Below are positions 1 to 9,216 of a DNA stretch of 64,000 bases, piece after piece. The stretch's first letter is position 1; the number at the start of each line of letters is the position of its first letter. Location: assembly GCA_036560485.1 (NCBI GenBank), contig DATBRC010000019.1, positions 8,272-72,271 of the forward strand, given 5' to 3'. The position numbers were made by a program, and so were the translations under genes. Under the pieces are notes generated by a model, which saw nothing but the letters and a program-made list of their open reading frames with translations, had not been told where the DNA came from and did no database searches. Source of the DNA: DATBRC01 sp036560485. Lineage in GTDB: Bacteria; Pseudomonadota; Gammaproteobacteria; Burkholderiales; Burkholderiaceae_D.

Positions 1-1125
1 ATCGGGATCGTGTTTTTCAAATAAATGATGATCGGTGTATTGCGTAATCACCGGACCATAAGTGGAGTTGATTTCGCGTTTGCCTTCCAATGCAAAAGAC
101 AGGAAATCGCCATTGCCGGAAAACCGCTGCCCAAGACGTTTGGAAATGTGCGGCAAACTCCGATGCACATCACGGCAACGCAACAGCAATTCGCTCGAAC
201 CCAAGGTTCCGGCCGAAACGACCACACGTTGGCTGGTCACGCTATGCTCCGTTCCCGTCTGCATATTGCGGTAGACGATGCGATAACCAAATTGACCATC
301 CGCATGGTGATCATCCATTTGTTTTTCATTGAGCGGAATAATCCGATCGACTACAGACAGCGTTTGCACCTTCGCTTGATAACGCGTTTGTGCGACATGC
401 AAGTAGTTATGATCCGTTGTGTTCTTCGCATGGACATTGCATCCAATGTCGCATTCGCCGCAATAAGTGCAGGATGTTTGGCGTGCGCCGTAGCGATTCA
501 GTTCTTGTACACCAATTGGCGTAGGCTGGGGACTTGCACGATAGCTGTATTCATTACCGAAGAACACGCAGATATCGGCGAGCTTGGTCGGCAATCCTTC
601 TTCGCGTGCAAATTTTTGGAACTGCGTCGTGCGCAAGACATAACGACGATCGGTTTTACCTTCCGGCGCCGACGGTATTGTCCTTGCGCCCAATACATCT
701 TGCGCAACATCGTAGTATGGCGCCAGCACATTGCGACGAATAGTGCTCGGCCATCCTTTTTCAAACACCACTTCTGGCGGCCGCAAAAAAACGTTGGCGT
801 AAATCAGTGAACCACCACCCAAACCAGCGCATGTCACCGTGTCGATCTGATCAAAATGACGGATATCAAACATGCCCACCAGCGTACCTCGTGCTGCATG
901 CCGCTTGCGCACCGCAACCGGACGCCGCACGCCATCGCCGGCGGGACACCAGACATTGTCGGCAAGATCATGCGGGCTGCGGGGGAAACTACCCAACGGA
1001 TATGCTTTGCCGCGCTCCAGCAACATCACGCGGCCAGGCCAATGCTTTGATAATCGTGCGCACATTGCGGAACCGCCAAATCCGCTACCGACGATCAGCG
1101 CTTCATAATCCAGAGTTGTACTCAA
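1..1125 (-). CDS. GMC-family FAD oxidoreductase, cholesterol-oxidase-like (3' end outside window)
   Basis: Reading frame open from position 1125 to the window edge, 375 residues, C-terminus missing. The N-terminus carries a dinucleotide-binding G13-x-G15-x-x-G18 motif and a GLGGGSLIYANV segment (residues 101-112) typical of glucose-methanol-choline oxidoreductases. A four-cysteine cluster C219-x2-C222-x2-C225-x3-C229 followed by AKNT is characteristic of the bacterial cholesterol-oxidase-like subgroup. These are FAD enzymes that oxidise alcohols or sterols; the substrate here is unknown. I chose a TTG start at 1125 because a GGGGGGAAG stretch lies just upstream; the nearby ATG (1139) is out of frame and stops quickly. 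The transcript reads leftward out of the window. Confidence 0.85.
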   Translation of the reverse strand, partial: MSTTLDYEALIVGSGFGGSAMCARLSKHWPGRVMLLERGKAYPLGSFPRSPHDLADNVWCPAGDGVRRPVAVRKRHAARGTLVGMFDIRHFDQIDTVTCAGLGGGSLIYANVFLRPPEVVFEKGWPSTIRRNVLAPYYDVAQDVLGARTIPSAPEGKTDRRYVLRTTQFQKFAREEGLPTKLADICVFFGNEYSYRASPQPTPIGVQELNRYGARQTSCTYCGECDIGCNVHAKNTTDHNYLHVAQTRYQAKVQTLSVVDRIIPLNEKQMDDHHADGQFGYRIVYRNMQTGTEHSVTSQRVVVSAGTLGSSELLLRCRDVHRSLPHISKRLGQRFSGNGDFLSFALEGKREINSTYGPVITQYTDHHLFEKHDPD

Positions 1126-1340
1126 TGACTTCCCCCCATTTATTTGATTGATTAAATTTTTATTGGTGCAATGACGATTGCCCTCTATTTGCGACGCAAT
1201 ATTTTTTATGATCTTATTGGATTTCAATTGAAATGAGGAATTTTTCCCAATTCCTGTGCGTATTTAGCATCCAAAAAAAGACAAATAGTTTGCACATTCT
1301 GCTACGATGAAAGTTATTGCAATTTTGAAACTTATTAATG

Positions 1341-1547
1341 TAGGACTTACGCAAAATTGTTACAACAAGACGTCGCATCCCTCAAAGCAGTGCTTTGAGT
1401 CCCCATCCTTTCTCCCGCTTGCGGGAGAAAGGGGCAAATAGCTTCCCTCTCCATTTTCTGGAGAGGGATTGAGGGTGAGGCTGGACGGCAGTACACACGT
1501 ACAGCTGGGAGCGACAACACGGCTGTGATGATTTTGCGTAAATCCTA
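1341..1547. mobile_element. MITE-like element with 17-bp terminal inverted repeats
   Basis: The ends TAGGACTTACGCAAAAT (1341-1357) and ATTTTGCGTAAATCCTA (1531-1547) are inverted repeats with one mismatch. Between them lie three perfect or near-perfect hairpins: CTCAAAGC/GCTTTGAG (1381-1399), CCTTTCTCCCGC/GCGGGAGAAAGG (about 1407-1432) and CCCTCTCC/GGAGAGGG (about 1445-1467). There is no coding capacity. This architecture fits a non-autonomous transposable element. No clear target duplication is seen. It ends 14 bp before the start codon of the downstream kinase, so it forms that gene's immediate 5' region. Confidence 0.65.
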
Positions 1548-1561
1548 TTTTGTCAGGAACA

Positions 1562-4500
1562 ATGCCGATGCATGACCCGTTGAGTTTGTTTCGATACTGC
1601 TTCAGAGTTGGACTGCTATTCCTGTTAAGTGGTGTCATCGCGCATGCCCAGAGTATTCGTATTGATGAGACATCCGGTAAAACACCCATCAATCTGTCTC
1701 CCTATTGGACAGTGTTGGAAAATGCTTCGCCTGACTTAACCATTGAGGATGTCGTGAAGCCGGAATTTTCAACGAAATTCCAGTCTCATCATCAAAATAC
1801 CGATACATTGAATTTTGGACTGCGCTCAACACCAATCTGGCTGCGCATTACCATTCTTAACAGTAGTAAAAAAGATCTTGACCGCTATCTTGAAATTGCC
1901 TATCCCCATCTTCATCACGTCAATTTTTATACGAAGACAGAACAAGGGTTTTCACAAATAATTACAGGACACGCATTACCATTCTCTGAGAGGCCTATCC
2001 CTCAGCGTAATTTCACATTCCCATTGCATCTGTCAGCAGGTTCGGAATCGATTTATTACCTGCGTATCGCTTCCGGTACCTCGCTCGAAATTCCGACCAA
2101 GCTATGGGAACCGCTCGCCTTTCGCCTGCATACATTGGAAGAGTACATGGCCCAAGCCATGTACTTCGGCATGATATTGGCGCTGGGCTTGTATAACCTT
2201 TTGCTTTATTTGTCCCTGCGCGACCGGACGTATCTCTACTACGTGATATTTTTAATGACAAGCGCATTGTCATTACTATCATTCAGCGGCATGGGATTCC
2301 AATTCGTATGGCCTGATAACGTCAGATGGGCGCTGATGTCAACAATGGTCGCCTTTGCCGCAAACGGCATTGCGTTTCTTTTATTTGTACGGCGCTTGTT
2401 GTCAACACAAAAAACCGTACCGCGCCTGGATCGCCTCATTCAACTCTCGTTTGTTCTGAATGTGCTGCAGATCATCGGGTTTTATTTTCTGCCTTACGAA
2501 AAAATGATCAAGACCGGCATTGCGCTCGATGGGCTATACATGGTGCTTGCTTTGGTAATCGGGATTACATGCTGGCTGCGCGGACAACGCAGCGCGCGCA
2601 TATTTTTAATCGCATTTAGCTGCCTGATGCTGACAGCTGTCGTTACCGCAATACGCAGCTTCGGCATTGCACTTCATCCTGTTTTTACCAACTATGGCAT
2701 GCAGATCGGCTCTGCGATGGAAATGCTATTACTGTCGCTGGCCTTGGCAGACCGTTTTCACCAATTACGAAAAGAAAAAGAAGACGTGCAACAAGAGTTG
2801 GTCGAGAATCTCAAGCGCTCGGAACGCGTATTGGAACAACGTGTTGCGCAACGCACGTCCGAACTTTCGCAAGTCAATCTAAAACTTGTCGAACACCAAG
2901 CAGCGCTACAAGCCGCCAAAAAAGTAGCCGAAGATGCGTCGCAGATGAAGTCGGCATTCCTGGCAAATATGAGTCATGAAATCCGCACGCCGATGAACGC
3001 AGTCATTGGCATGGCATATCTTGCGCTGCGCACCGAGTTAAACAAGAAGCAGCGCGACTATGTCGAAAAGATTCATCGTGCAGCGAATTCATTGCTGGGC
3101 CTGATTAACGATATTCTCGATTTTTCCAAGATTGAGGCCGGCAAACTGGATATTGAAAAGATTGATTTTTCATTGAATGAAGTACTCAACAATGTGATGA
3201 CCGTGACAAGCCAGCGCGCCAATGAAAAGGGGCTGCAATTCGTAATGGATGTGTCTCCAGCCGTGCCTGATTCTCTCGTTGGCGACCCGTTAAGAATCGG
3301 ACAAGTGCTGATCAATCTGGTCAGCAATGCGATCAAGTTTACAGCCACAGGCAAGATTCTCTTGCGCTGCCAAGCAAGCAGTATGCAATCCGATTCGGTA
3401 GAACTGCGCTTTGAAGTACGCGACACCGGAATTGGCATGACGCCGGAGCAAATGAAAAAATTATTCCACGCATTTACGCAAGCTGATGATTCGACGACGC
3501 GAAAATATGGCGGTACTGGTTTAGGACTCACCATCAGCAAACATTTAGTAGAAATGATGGGCGGCTACATCGCAGTGGAAAGTGAGTATGGCAAAGGCTC
3601 GACATTCAGATTTACGATTCGTTTCAACATCGGAGCGAAAGATGACACGCCAATCATCTCTGCAGCCCAAACATTGTCCGACTGCCGCATTTTGGTCGTC
3701 GATGATGACCTCGCTGCTCAGGAAATATTGGCTGCTGCCTTGAGAGAAATCGGTTTGCAAGTCAATACCGTGACGAGCGCCGCTGAAGCTTTGTCAGCCA
3801 TTTTTGCTGCAGAATTAACGCACCGCTATAACTTGATTCTCGTCGATGTAGAAATGCCGGATATGAATGGTTGGGAGCTTTCTGAAAAGATCGCAGGCGC
3901 AGGATTGGCAAGTGTGCCGAAAGTGGTATTGGTGACTGCTTTCGAGCGTGACGATGTGTTAAAGCGTGCACAGACCGCACCGGTTTCCGGCATTCTGTTC
4001 AAACCCATCGACCCGTCGTATCTACAGGACATGATTACCAATCTGTTGATAAAGGATGATCAGCATGTCGCGATAAAAAATGAGCAACTGCCCATTCCTC
4101 GCTTCGATGGTTGCAAGGTTCTTTTGGCAGAAGACAATGAAATCAATCAGCAAATTGCATTGGAAATGCTCAATCTCGCGGGGATCCAGGCTGACATTGT
4201 CGACAACGGTGTGTTGGCCGTGAATACTATCTTCTCCGCAGAACCAACGACCTATGATTTGGTGCTGATGGATTTGCAAATGCCTGAATTGAGCGGCCAT
4301 GATGCGACTCAACAGATCCGTATGGACCTGCGATTTGCATCGTTGCCAATCGTGGCAATGACGGCGCATGCCACTTCAGACGAGCGAGATGCCTGCCTGC
4401 GCAGCGGCATGCAAGATCATATTGCCAAACCGATCAATCCCGATCAGTTCTATCAAACCTTGTCACGCTGGCTAAAACTAAAATCGCCGGATGCTGTCTC

Positions 4501-4948
4501 TACTTTGGATGAACCAGGCGCATCCGATGTGGCGCCATCATTTGAGAACAAAACGACTGTGTCCAGCCTTGAGGCCGTGCAGGCATACGACACACCAATT
4601 GAAATACCCGGCTTCGATGCGATAGGTACTTTAGAGCGTATCGGCGGCAGTGTGCATGTATACCACCGGATTCTCGGGATGATGTTGCCTAATCTAGCCA
4701 AAAGCCTGGACCAGTTTGATGCCGCGCTGGAAAATGCTGACACGACACTACAACAACACATCACGCACTCTATTCGCGGCATGTCGGCGAATGTCGGCGC
4801 GATGATCCTGGCCAATGCTGCTGCAGACCTGGAACAAGCATTAATAGACGGCCACGCCAGTCATCAACAGTTGGCAGACTTCCGCGCCACTATTGCAGAT
4901 ACGTTGAAAGCAATGGAAGCCAGCATGGCCGATAAAGTGCTGTCTTGA
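1562..4948 (+). CDS. 7TM-DISM hybrid sensor histidine kinase with two receivers and an HPt domain
   Basis: A 1128-residue membrane sensor. After an N-terminal signal/anchor comes a 7TMR-DISM extracellular domain (about residues 30-180), a run of about seven hydrophobic helices (about 190-400), a short coiled coil, HisKA with the phospho-acceptor H472 in MSHEIRTPMN, and an HATPase domain (N, DxGIGM and GTGLGL boxes). Two receivers follow (VDDD near 710 with acceptor D in LVDVEMPD; AEDNEIN near 850 with D in MDLQMPE), then a C-terminal HPt with HSIRG near residue 1070. This is a complete BarA-like phosphorelay in one chain; the output regulator is not adjacent. ATG 1562 has AGGA 5 bp upstream; an in-frame TTG at 1550 lies inside the inverted-repeat flank and is less likely. 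The ligand is unknown. Confidence 0.9.
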   Translation: MPMHDPLSLFRYCFRVGLLFLLSGVIAHAQSIRIDETSGKTPINLSPYWTVLENASPDLTIEDVVKPEFSTKFQSHHQNTDTLNFGLRSTPIWLRITILNSSKKDLDRYLEIAYPHLHHVNFYTKTEQGFSQIITGHALPFSERPIPQRNFTFPLHLSAGSESIYYLRIASGTSLEIPTKLWEPLAFRLHTLEEYMAQAMYFGMILALGLYNLLLYLSLRDRTYLYYVIFLMTSALSLLSFSGMGFQFVWPDNVRWALMSTMVAFAANGIAFLLFVRRLLSTQKTVPRLDRLIQLSFVLNVLQIIGFYFLPYEKMIKTGIALDGLYMVLALVIGITCWLRGQRSARIFLIAFSCLMLTAVVTAIRSFGIALHPVFTNYGMQIGSAMEMLLLSLALADRFHQLRKEKEDVQQELVENLKRSERVLEQRVAQRTSELSQVNLKLVEHQAALQAAKKVAEDASQMKSAFLANMSHEIRTPMNAVIGMAYLALRTELNKKQRDYVEKIHRAANSLLGLINDILDFSKIEAGKLDIEKIDFSLNEVLNNVMTVTSQRANEKGLQFVMDVSPAVPDSLVGDPLRIGQVLINLVSNAIKFTATGKILLRCQASSMQSDSVELRFEVRDTGIGMTPEQMKKLFHAFTQADDSTTRKYGGTGLGLTISKHLVEMMGGYIAVESEYGKGSTFRFTIRFNIGAKDDTPIISAAQTLSDCRILVVDDDLAAQEILAAALREIGLQVNTVTSAAEALSAIFAAELTHRYNLILVDVEMPDMNGWELSEKIAGAGLASVPKVVLVTAFERDDVLKRAQTAPVSGILFKPIDPSYLQDMITNLLIKDDQHVAIKNEQLPIPRFDGCKVLLAEDNEINQQIALEMLNLAGIQADIVDNGVLAVNTIFSAEPTTYDLVLMDLQMPELSGHDATQQIRMDLRFASLPIVAMTAHATSDERDACLRSGMQDHIAKPINPDQFYQTLSRWLKLKSPDAVSTLDEPGASDVAPSFENKTTVSSLEAVQAYDTPIEIPGFDAIGTLERIGGSVHVYHRILGMMLPNLAKSLDQFDAALENADTTLQQHITHSIRGMSANVGAMILANAAADLEQALIDGHASHQQLADFRATIADTLKAMEASMADKVLS

Positions 4949-4961
4949 TACCCAAAAAATT

Positions 4962-5129
4962 ACTAGAACTCATTTCATAAATAGGCGTGTGTGGGAGTGG
5001 TGTCTGGGTGGATGCAGCGCTAGGCGTGGTGCGACGCAAAGGGTGGTCCCCTTTGCTAGCAACACAACGACGCGATGCACCAACCAGATCCCGCTCACGC
5101 ATATGCTTATTTATGAAATGAGTTCTAGT
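4962..5129. mobile_element. MITE-like long palindrome with perfect 22-bp terminal inverted repeats
   Basis: The termini ACTAGAACTCATTTCATAA... and its exact reverse complement (22 bp at 4962-4983 and 5108-5129) bound a 168-bp non-coding segment. The centre contains GCAAAGGG-tggt-CCCCTTTGC, and the two halves align to each other imperfectly along their whole length, so the element can fold as one long hairpin. CTAG at both extremities could be a target duplication of the kind made by some IS5-group elements; because CTAG is palindromic this is ambiguous. It separates the convergent kinase and methyltransferase genes. Confidence 0.7.
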
Positions 5130-5182
5130 CAATCAACACCAGTAATTTTTATGAGAAAAACTGCAGACACAAAACATTTTCT

Positions 5183-6109
5183 TTACGCGTAAGCAAATCG
5201 TTGCTGGTCTTCGGTCTCGATAATCGAACTACGCCGTAATTCTGTACGGATAGAAGCCTGCAAAGACTGAATCGATGCACCAGCGCGATACTGAAATTGA
5301 ACATGCAATGCGTCGCCTGCCATCACTTTCACCGGCTCGTTCAAAGGTAAAGCGAGATAACGGTTAAGCCAATCAATCGTGGTCGATTTTTCCGTCACAA
5401 CGGCAAGGACATTTTTGGTGATGAAACGCATCGCATTCACTGTGCCGCTGCGTTCGATCATAAAAATACCTTCCCAAGTTATACCCAGTTCCATTGGTTG
5501 ATTGAAATCCAGCAGACTATAAACAGCAGGTCGCGCCAATTCGATTGTGCCGGGTAAATCAACTGCCAGTTCCTGGATTTGCATAATCGGCGCGTTGAAT
5601 CCCTCAAAGTCGTATTCTTGTTGCAGCGGTTGCGTAGCCATAATCACAGCCTCTGGAATAAAAACAGGCAATGGCCCACCGAAACGTTCCAGATAGCGCC
5701 GCTTGAATGATTCGATCACTTCGATCTGTTTTTCTTTCAGCATCGCGACATGGATCATTTCGCATAGTACGACGTCGACCGGCTCCGGCGGCAAATACTC
5801 GAACGCATCTGCATGGACCACTTCCACTTTATGGCCATTCTTGTTGAGTGCCAGCAAGCGGCGCGACTCTGCGACCAATTCCGGATTGTATTCGACACAC
5901 CAGACTTTTTCCGCCTTGGCAGCGGCGAACCACGACAGCACACCGGTTCCACCACCCAGTTCCAATACTTTCGCTCCAGGGAAAACAGCATAATCAATCG
6001 CAGCCTTGAAATTTTTCATCCGGTTGGAATCCATCAGCATGTTGTGATGGTATTGAAGCGGAATGAATTGTCCCAGATAACAGCTTTCGATTTCTTTTTC
6101 GGTCAACAT
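5183..6109 (-). CDS. PRMT-like SAM-dependent methyltransferase
   Basis: A 308-residue class I methyltransferase. Motif I is LELGGGTG (residues 49-56), followed by E73 in VEYNP, the position that holds the SAM ribose. CEMIHVAMLKE then reproduces the 'double-E' loop of protein arginine methyltransferases: E117 and E126, nine residues apart as in eukaryotic PRMTs. The C-terminal half ends in a TIDWLNRYLALP segment resembling the THW loop and beta-barrel of PRMTs. Such proteins methylate arginine in eukaryotes; the bacterial substrate is unknown. I chose the ATG at 6109 because AGGGGGA lies 5 bp upstream; in-frame starts further upstream lack a comparable site. It is convergent with the kinase gene. 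Confidence 0.75.
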   Translation of the reverse strand: MLTEKEIESCYLGQFIPLQYHHNMLMDSNRMKNFKAAIDYAVFPGAKVLELGGGTGVLSWFAAAKAEKVWCVEYNPELVAESRRLLALNKNGHKVEVVHADAFEYLPPEPVDVVLCEMIHVAMLKEKQIEVIESFKRRYLERFGGPLPVFIPEAVIMATQPLQQEYDFEGFNAPIMQIQELAVDLPGTIELARPAVYSLLDFNQPMELGITWEGIFMIERSGTVNAMRFITKNVLAVVTEKSTTIDWLNRYLALPLNEPVKVMAGDALHVQFQYRAGASIQSLQASIRTELRRSSIIETEDQQRFAYA

Positions 6110-6417
6110 AATGTCCCCCTGGATTACTTCAGCTTGAATGTTTTTGTGTGATACAGCCTGATTCATGACCAGCATGCCAACACTAAACCGCCTATGGATT
6201 GATGTCAGAACCATTCCATTATCGTTGCAGTATAGGAAAACAAAGCCTTGATATGAAGTTATTTGATGTGTCTGTTCCTCTGAGAGAATGACAAAAATGT
6301 AATTTATTGACTGATAATCCGGCAGCTTCATATTGTTCAAAACGGGACGAGGGTAAAATGACGCTCTGCTTCGACTGCTAAGAACCTATTCATAACGATT
6401 CATCCGGAATACTGCAC

Positions 6418-8037
6418 ATGTTGCGATTGACAGAAGTTCAACTCCCTCTTGATCATCCAGAAGCGGATATACAAACAGCCATTCTTGAACGGCTGGGGAT
6501 AACTGCTAACGACTTGATCAGCTATTCGATATTCCGCCGAAGCTACGACGCACGCAAGAAAACGGCGATTGTCTTGATCTACACGTTGGATGTCGACGTG
6601 CGCAACGAAGCCGCATTGCTCAAGAAATTCCATGGCGACCGGCACATCAATGCAACGCCGGACACCGGCTATCACTTCGTCACGCAAGCCCCAAAAAATC
6701 TGGCGTTGCGCCCTATCGTGATCGGCACCGGACCATGCGGAATTTTCGCCGGATTGATTCTTGCGCAAATGGGTTTCAAGCCGATCATTCTTGAACGCGG
6801 CAAATCGGTGCGCGAGCGCACCAAGGACACATTCGGCCTGTGGCGGAAAAGAGAACTACAACCCGAATCGAACGTGCAGTTCGGCGAAGGCGGCGCCGGC
6901 ACCTTCTCAGACGGCAAACTGTATAGCCAGATCAAGGACCCAAAGCATTACGGACGCAAAGTGCTGATGGAATTTGTCAAAGCCGATGCACCTCCTGAAA
7001 TTCTGTATGTGAGCAAACCGCACATCGGTACATTCCGGCTGGTCAAGATGGTGGAATTGATGCGCGCGTCGATTGAAGAATTGGGCGGCGAGTTCCGTTT
7101 TGAGAGCAAGGTAGAAAATATCGAGATCGACAAAGGCAGGGTGCGCGGCGTCATCTTGGCAAGCGGCGAACACATCGCTGCCGATCATGTCGTGCTGGCG
7201 GTCGGCCATAGCGCCCGCGATACGTTTCAAATGCTGCATGACAGAGGTGTATATGTCGAGGCCAAACCGTTTTCGATCGGATTCAGGATCGAACATCCGC
7301 AATCACTGATCGACAAATGCCGCTTCGGTCCGAATGCGGGCAATCCGATACTGGGCGCAGCCGATTACAAACTGGTCCATCACTGCACGAACGGCCGTTC
7401 AGTCTACAGTTTTTGCATGTGCCCTGGTGGTACGGTGGTGGCCGCGACATCGGAACCTGGCCGTGTTGTCACCAATGGTATGAGCCAATATTCACGCAAC
7501 GAACGCAATGCCAATAGCGGTATCGTGGTCGGCATCACACCTGCTGATTATCCTGGCCATCCATTGGCAGGCATTGCATTTCAACGGCAATGGGAATCTC
7601 AGGCATTTGAATTGGGTGGAAAAAATTACGATGCACCGGGACAGCTGGTCGGAGACTTTATCGCAAACCGCCCTTCTACCAAACTGGGATCGGTCACGCC
7701 ATCGTATACACCGGGCGTTCATCTATGTGATCTCAATCCCAGCTTGCCCGATTATGCAATCGAAGCAATCCGTGAAGCGCTTCCTGCTTTCGACAAACAG
7801 ATCAAGGGATTTGCAATGCACGATGCGGTGTTGACCGGTGTTGAAACCCGCACGTCTTCTCCGATCCGCATCAAGCGAAATGACGAGTACCAAAGCATCA
7901 ATACAGCCGGATTATTTCCAGCCGGCGAAGGCGCCGGCTATGCGGGTGGTATTTTGTCAGCTGCAGTCGACGGCATTAAAGTCGCTGAAGCAGTCGGTCT
8001 CAGTATTGTTCAACGCGAGAAGTTGAAGTCCATGTAG
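6418..8037 (+). CDS. FAD-dependent dehydrogenase, COG2509-type
   Basis: A 539-residue flavoprotein. A roughly 95-residue N-terminal extension precedes the FAD-binding VIGTGPCG motif (G103-x-G105-x-x-G108) and ILERGKSVRER. FGEGGAGTFSDGKLYS and a C-terminal GEGAGYAGGI segment place it in the uncharacterised FAD-dependent dehydrogenase family of about 530 residues found across bacteria. No substrate is established. It is a single gene, divergent from the methyltransferase, with only a weak ribosome-binding sequence. Full length compared with its family. Confidence 0.85.
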   Translation: MLRLTEVQLPLDHPEADIQTAILERLGITANDLISYSIFRRSYDARKKTAIVLIYTLDVDVRNEAALLKKFHGDRHINATPDTGYHFVTQAPKNLALRPIVIGTGPCGIFAGLILAQMGFKPIILERGKSVRERTKDTFGLWRKRELQPESNVQFGEGGAGTFSDGKLYSQIKDPKHYGRKVLMEFVKADAPPEILYVSKPHIGTFRLVKMVELMRASIEELGGEFRFESKVENIEIDKGRVRGVILASGEHIAADHVVLAVGHSARDTFQMLHDRGVYVEAKPFSIGFRIEHPQSLIDKCRFGPNAGNPILGAADYKLVHHCTNGRSVYSFCMCPGGTVVAATSEPGRVVTNGMSQYSRNERNANSGIVVGITPADYPGHPLAGIAFQRQWESQAFELGGKNYDAPGQLVGDFIANRPSTKLGSVTPSYTPGVHLCDLNPSLPDYAIEAIREALPAFDKQIKGFAMHDAVLTGVETRTSSPIRIKRNDEYQSINTAGLFPAGEGAGYAGGILSAAVDGIKVAEAVGLSIVQREKLKSM

Positions 8038-8105
8038 TTGGTTTAGAGTGTCAAGCTAGTCAATATCTGCACCCCAACCAATCATATCTGTGCGAATCCT
8101 GGCAA

Positions 8106-9095
8106 CTAATTGGTATTCGGCATGGCAACTTGTTCAGGCGCTGGGCAAGCCGGATCTTTTCCCCACAACGATGAACAGATACGCACGCGGCATAATTCGC
8201 CTTCAAAAAAACCAAGTGCTTTGCAGCGCTTGAGCAAATCCTCAGTCGTATCACCATCTGCTCTGGTGACAATATCGCGGCTTGGGTCTGGTTTACTTTG
8301 ACGTTTTGCGCTGCCCGCAGTTGCACTCTGTGTTGTAGAAGTGCCGGCCTTCTTATGCTTGACTTCTTTTGCTAATGCATCTTGACGCGATACGCGCGAG
8401 AGTAAAGCTGCAATCAAGTCCACATCTTCATCTTTGGTACTTTTGACGTCACCTGTTTTGGCCTGCTTATTCGCATGCGTTGTGTCGAGAACCTTGGAAT
8501 CAACTTTTGCAACGGCAGTATTTTTATGTGGTGCACTTTCATTTGATTCCACTTTTTGACTCGTTGCCGGTTTCGCTGCAACAGGAAGCACCGCTGGTTT
8601 TTGTTCGCTACTTTTCTTATTCGTCAATTCCGGATCAAGCTTTGCCAGTTTGTCGGATGTTTCGGATTTCAGTGCTGCGGATTCAATGGCAACCGGCAGT
8701 GTGGATTCAGTCACGATGGTTGCAGGATGGGATTCTTCGACTGCTGCGGCCACCGGGCTTTCCAGCTTGGCGGTCACAGGTTGAACACTAGACGGCACAA
8801 CAGGAATCGGCGCTTTGGAAATATTCAGCGCTGTCTCCAACCACGCCGGCATTGCGAGCGGCTGCCGGAATATGGAATGTACATATGCCCAATACATGAA
8901 GCCAATAACCAGCAAAGTGATTGCTATTGATAATAGCCACACGCGATTTAATTTTCTCGCAGGATTATCCTGATCTAAACTTGCCAATATGCTGACCTGC
9001 TTTTCCGCAGCATTCTGAGGTGTATTCGTTGTGTAAAGCGATGGCCGAGCCACTACTTTTAAATGAGGTTCGACACCAGTCGCGTTTCTGTTCAT
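8106..9095 (-). CDS. membrane-anchored Ala/Pro/Lys-rich protein with C-terminal Cys motif (unknown)
   Basis: 329 residues. A cytoplasmic N-terminus of about 50 residues leads to one hydrophobic helix (VWLLSIAITLLVIGFMYWAY, about 52-72). A long low-complexity linker rich in Ala, Lys, Ser, Thr and Val follows, probably periplasmic. The conserved-looking C-terminal module contains four cysteines (CKALGFFEGELCRVRIC and KDPAC). I do not recognise a named family. It is divergent from the TagX-like gene and shares its promoter region of about 120 bp, so a link with T6SS assembly is possible but unproven. GGGA precedes the ATG at 9095. Confidence 0.7.
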   Translation of the reverse strand: MNRNATGVEPHLKVVARPSLYTTNTPQNAAEKQVSILASLDQDNPARKLNRVWLLSIAITLLVIGFMYWAYVHSIFRQPLAMPAWLETALNISKAPIPVVPSSVQPVTAKLESPVAAAVEESHPATIVTESTLPVAIESAALKSETSDKLAKLDPELTNKKSSEQKPAVLPVAAKPATSQKVESNESAPHKNTAVAKVDSKVLDTTHANKQAKTGDVKSTKDEDVDLIAALLSRVSRQDALAKEVKHKKAGTSTTQSATAGSAKRQSKPDPSRDIVTRADGDTTEDLLKRCKALGFFEGELCRVRICSSLWGKDPACPAPEQVAMPNTN

Positions 9096-9216
9096 ACCAT
9101 CCCAATTTAAATATCAACACCACAATTGCTATATATATAACATTAATGTAGGATTCGTTGCAATATTTATATTGTATATTTGATATTTTCAATACAAGTT
9201 AAGCGAACCATTTATT

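Noticed and set aside
25..810. 261-residue plus-strand frame at the left edge
   Set aside because: It is antisense to the GMC oxidoreductase, whose FAD and Cys motifs are clear on the minus strand.
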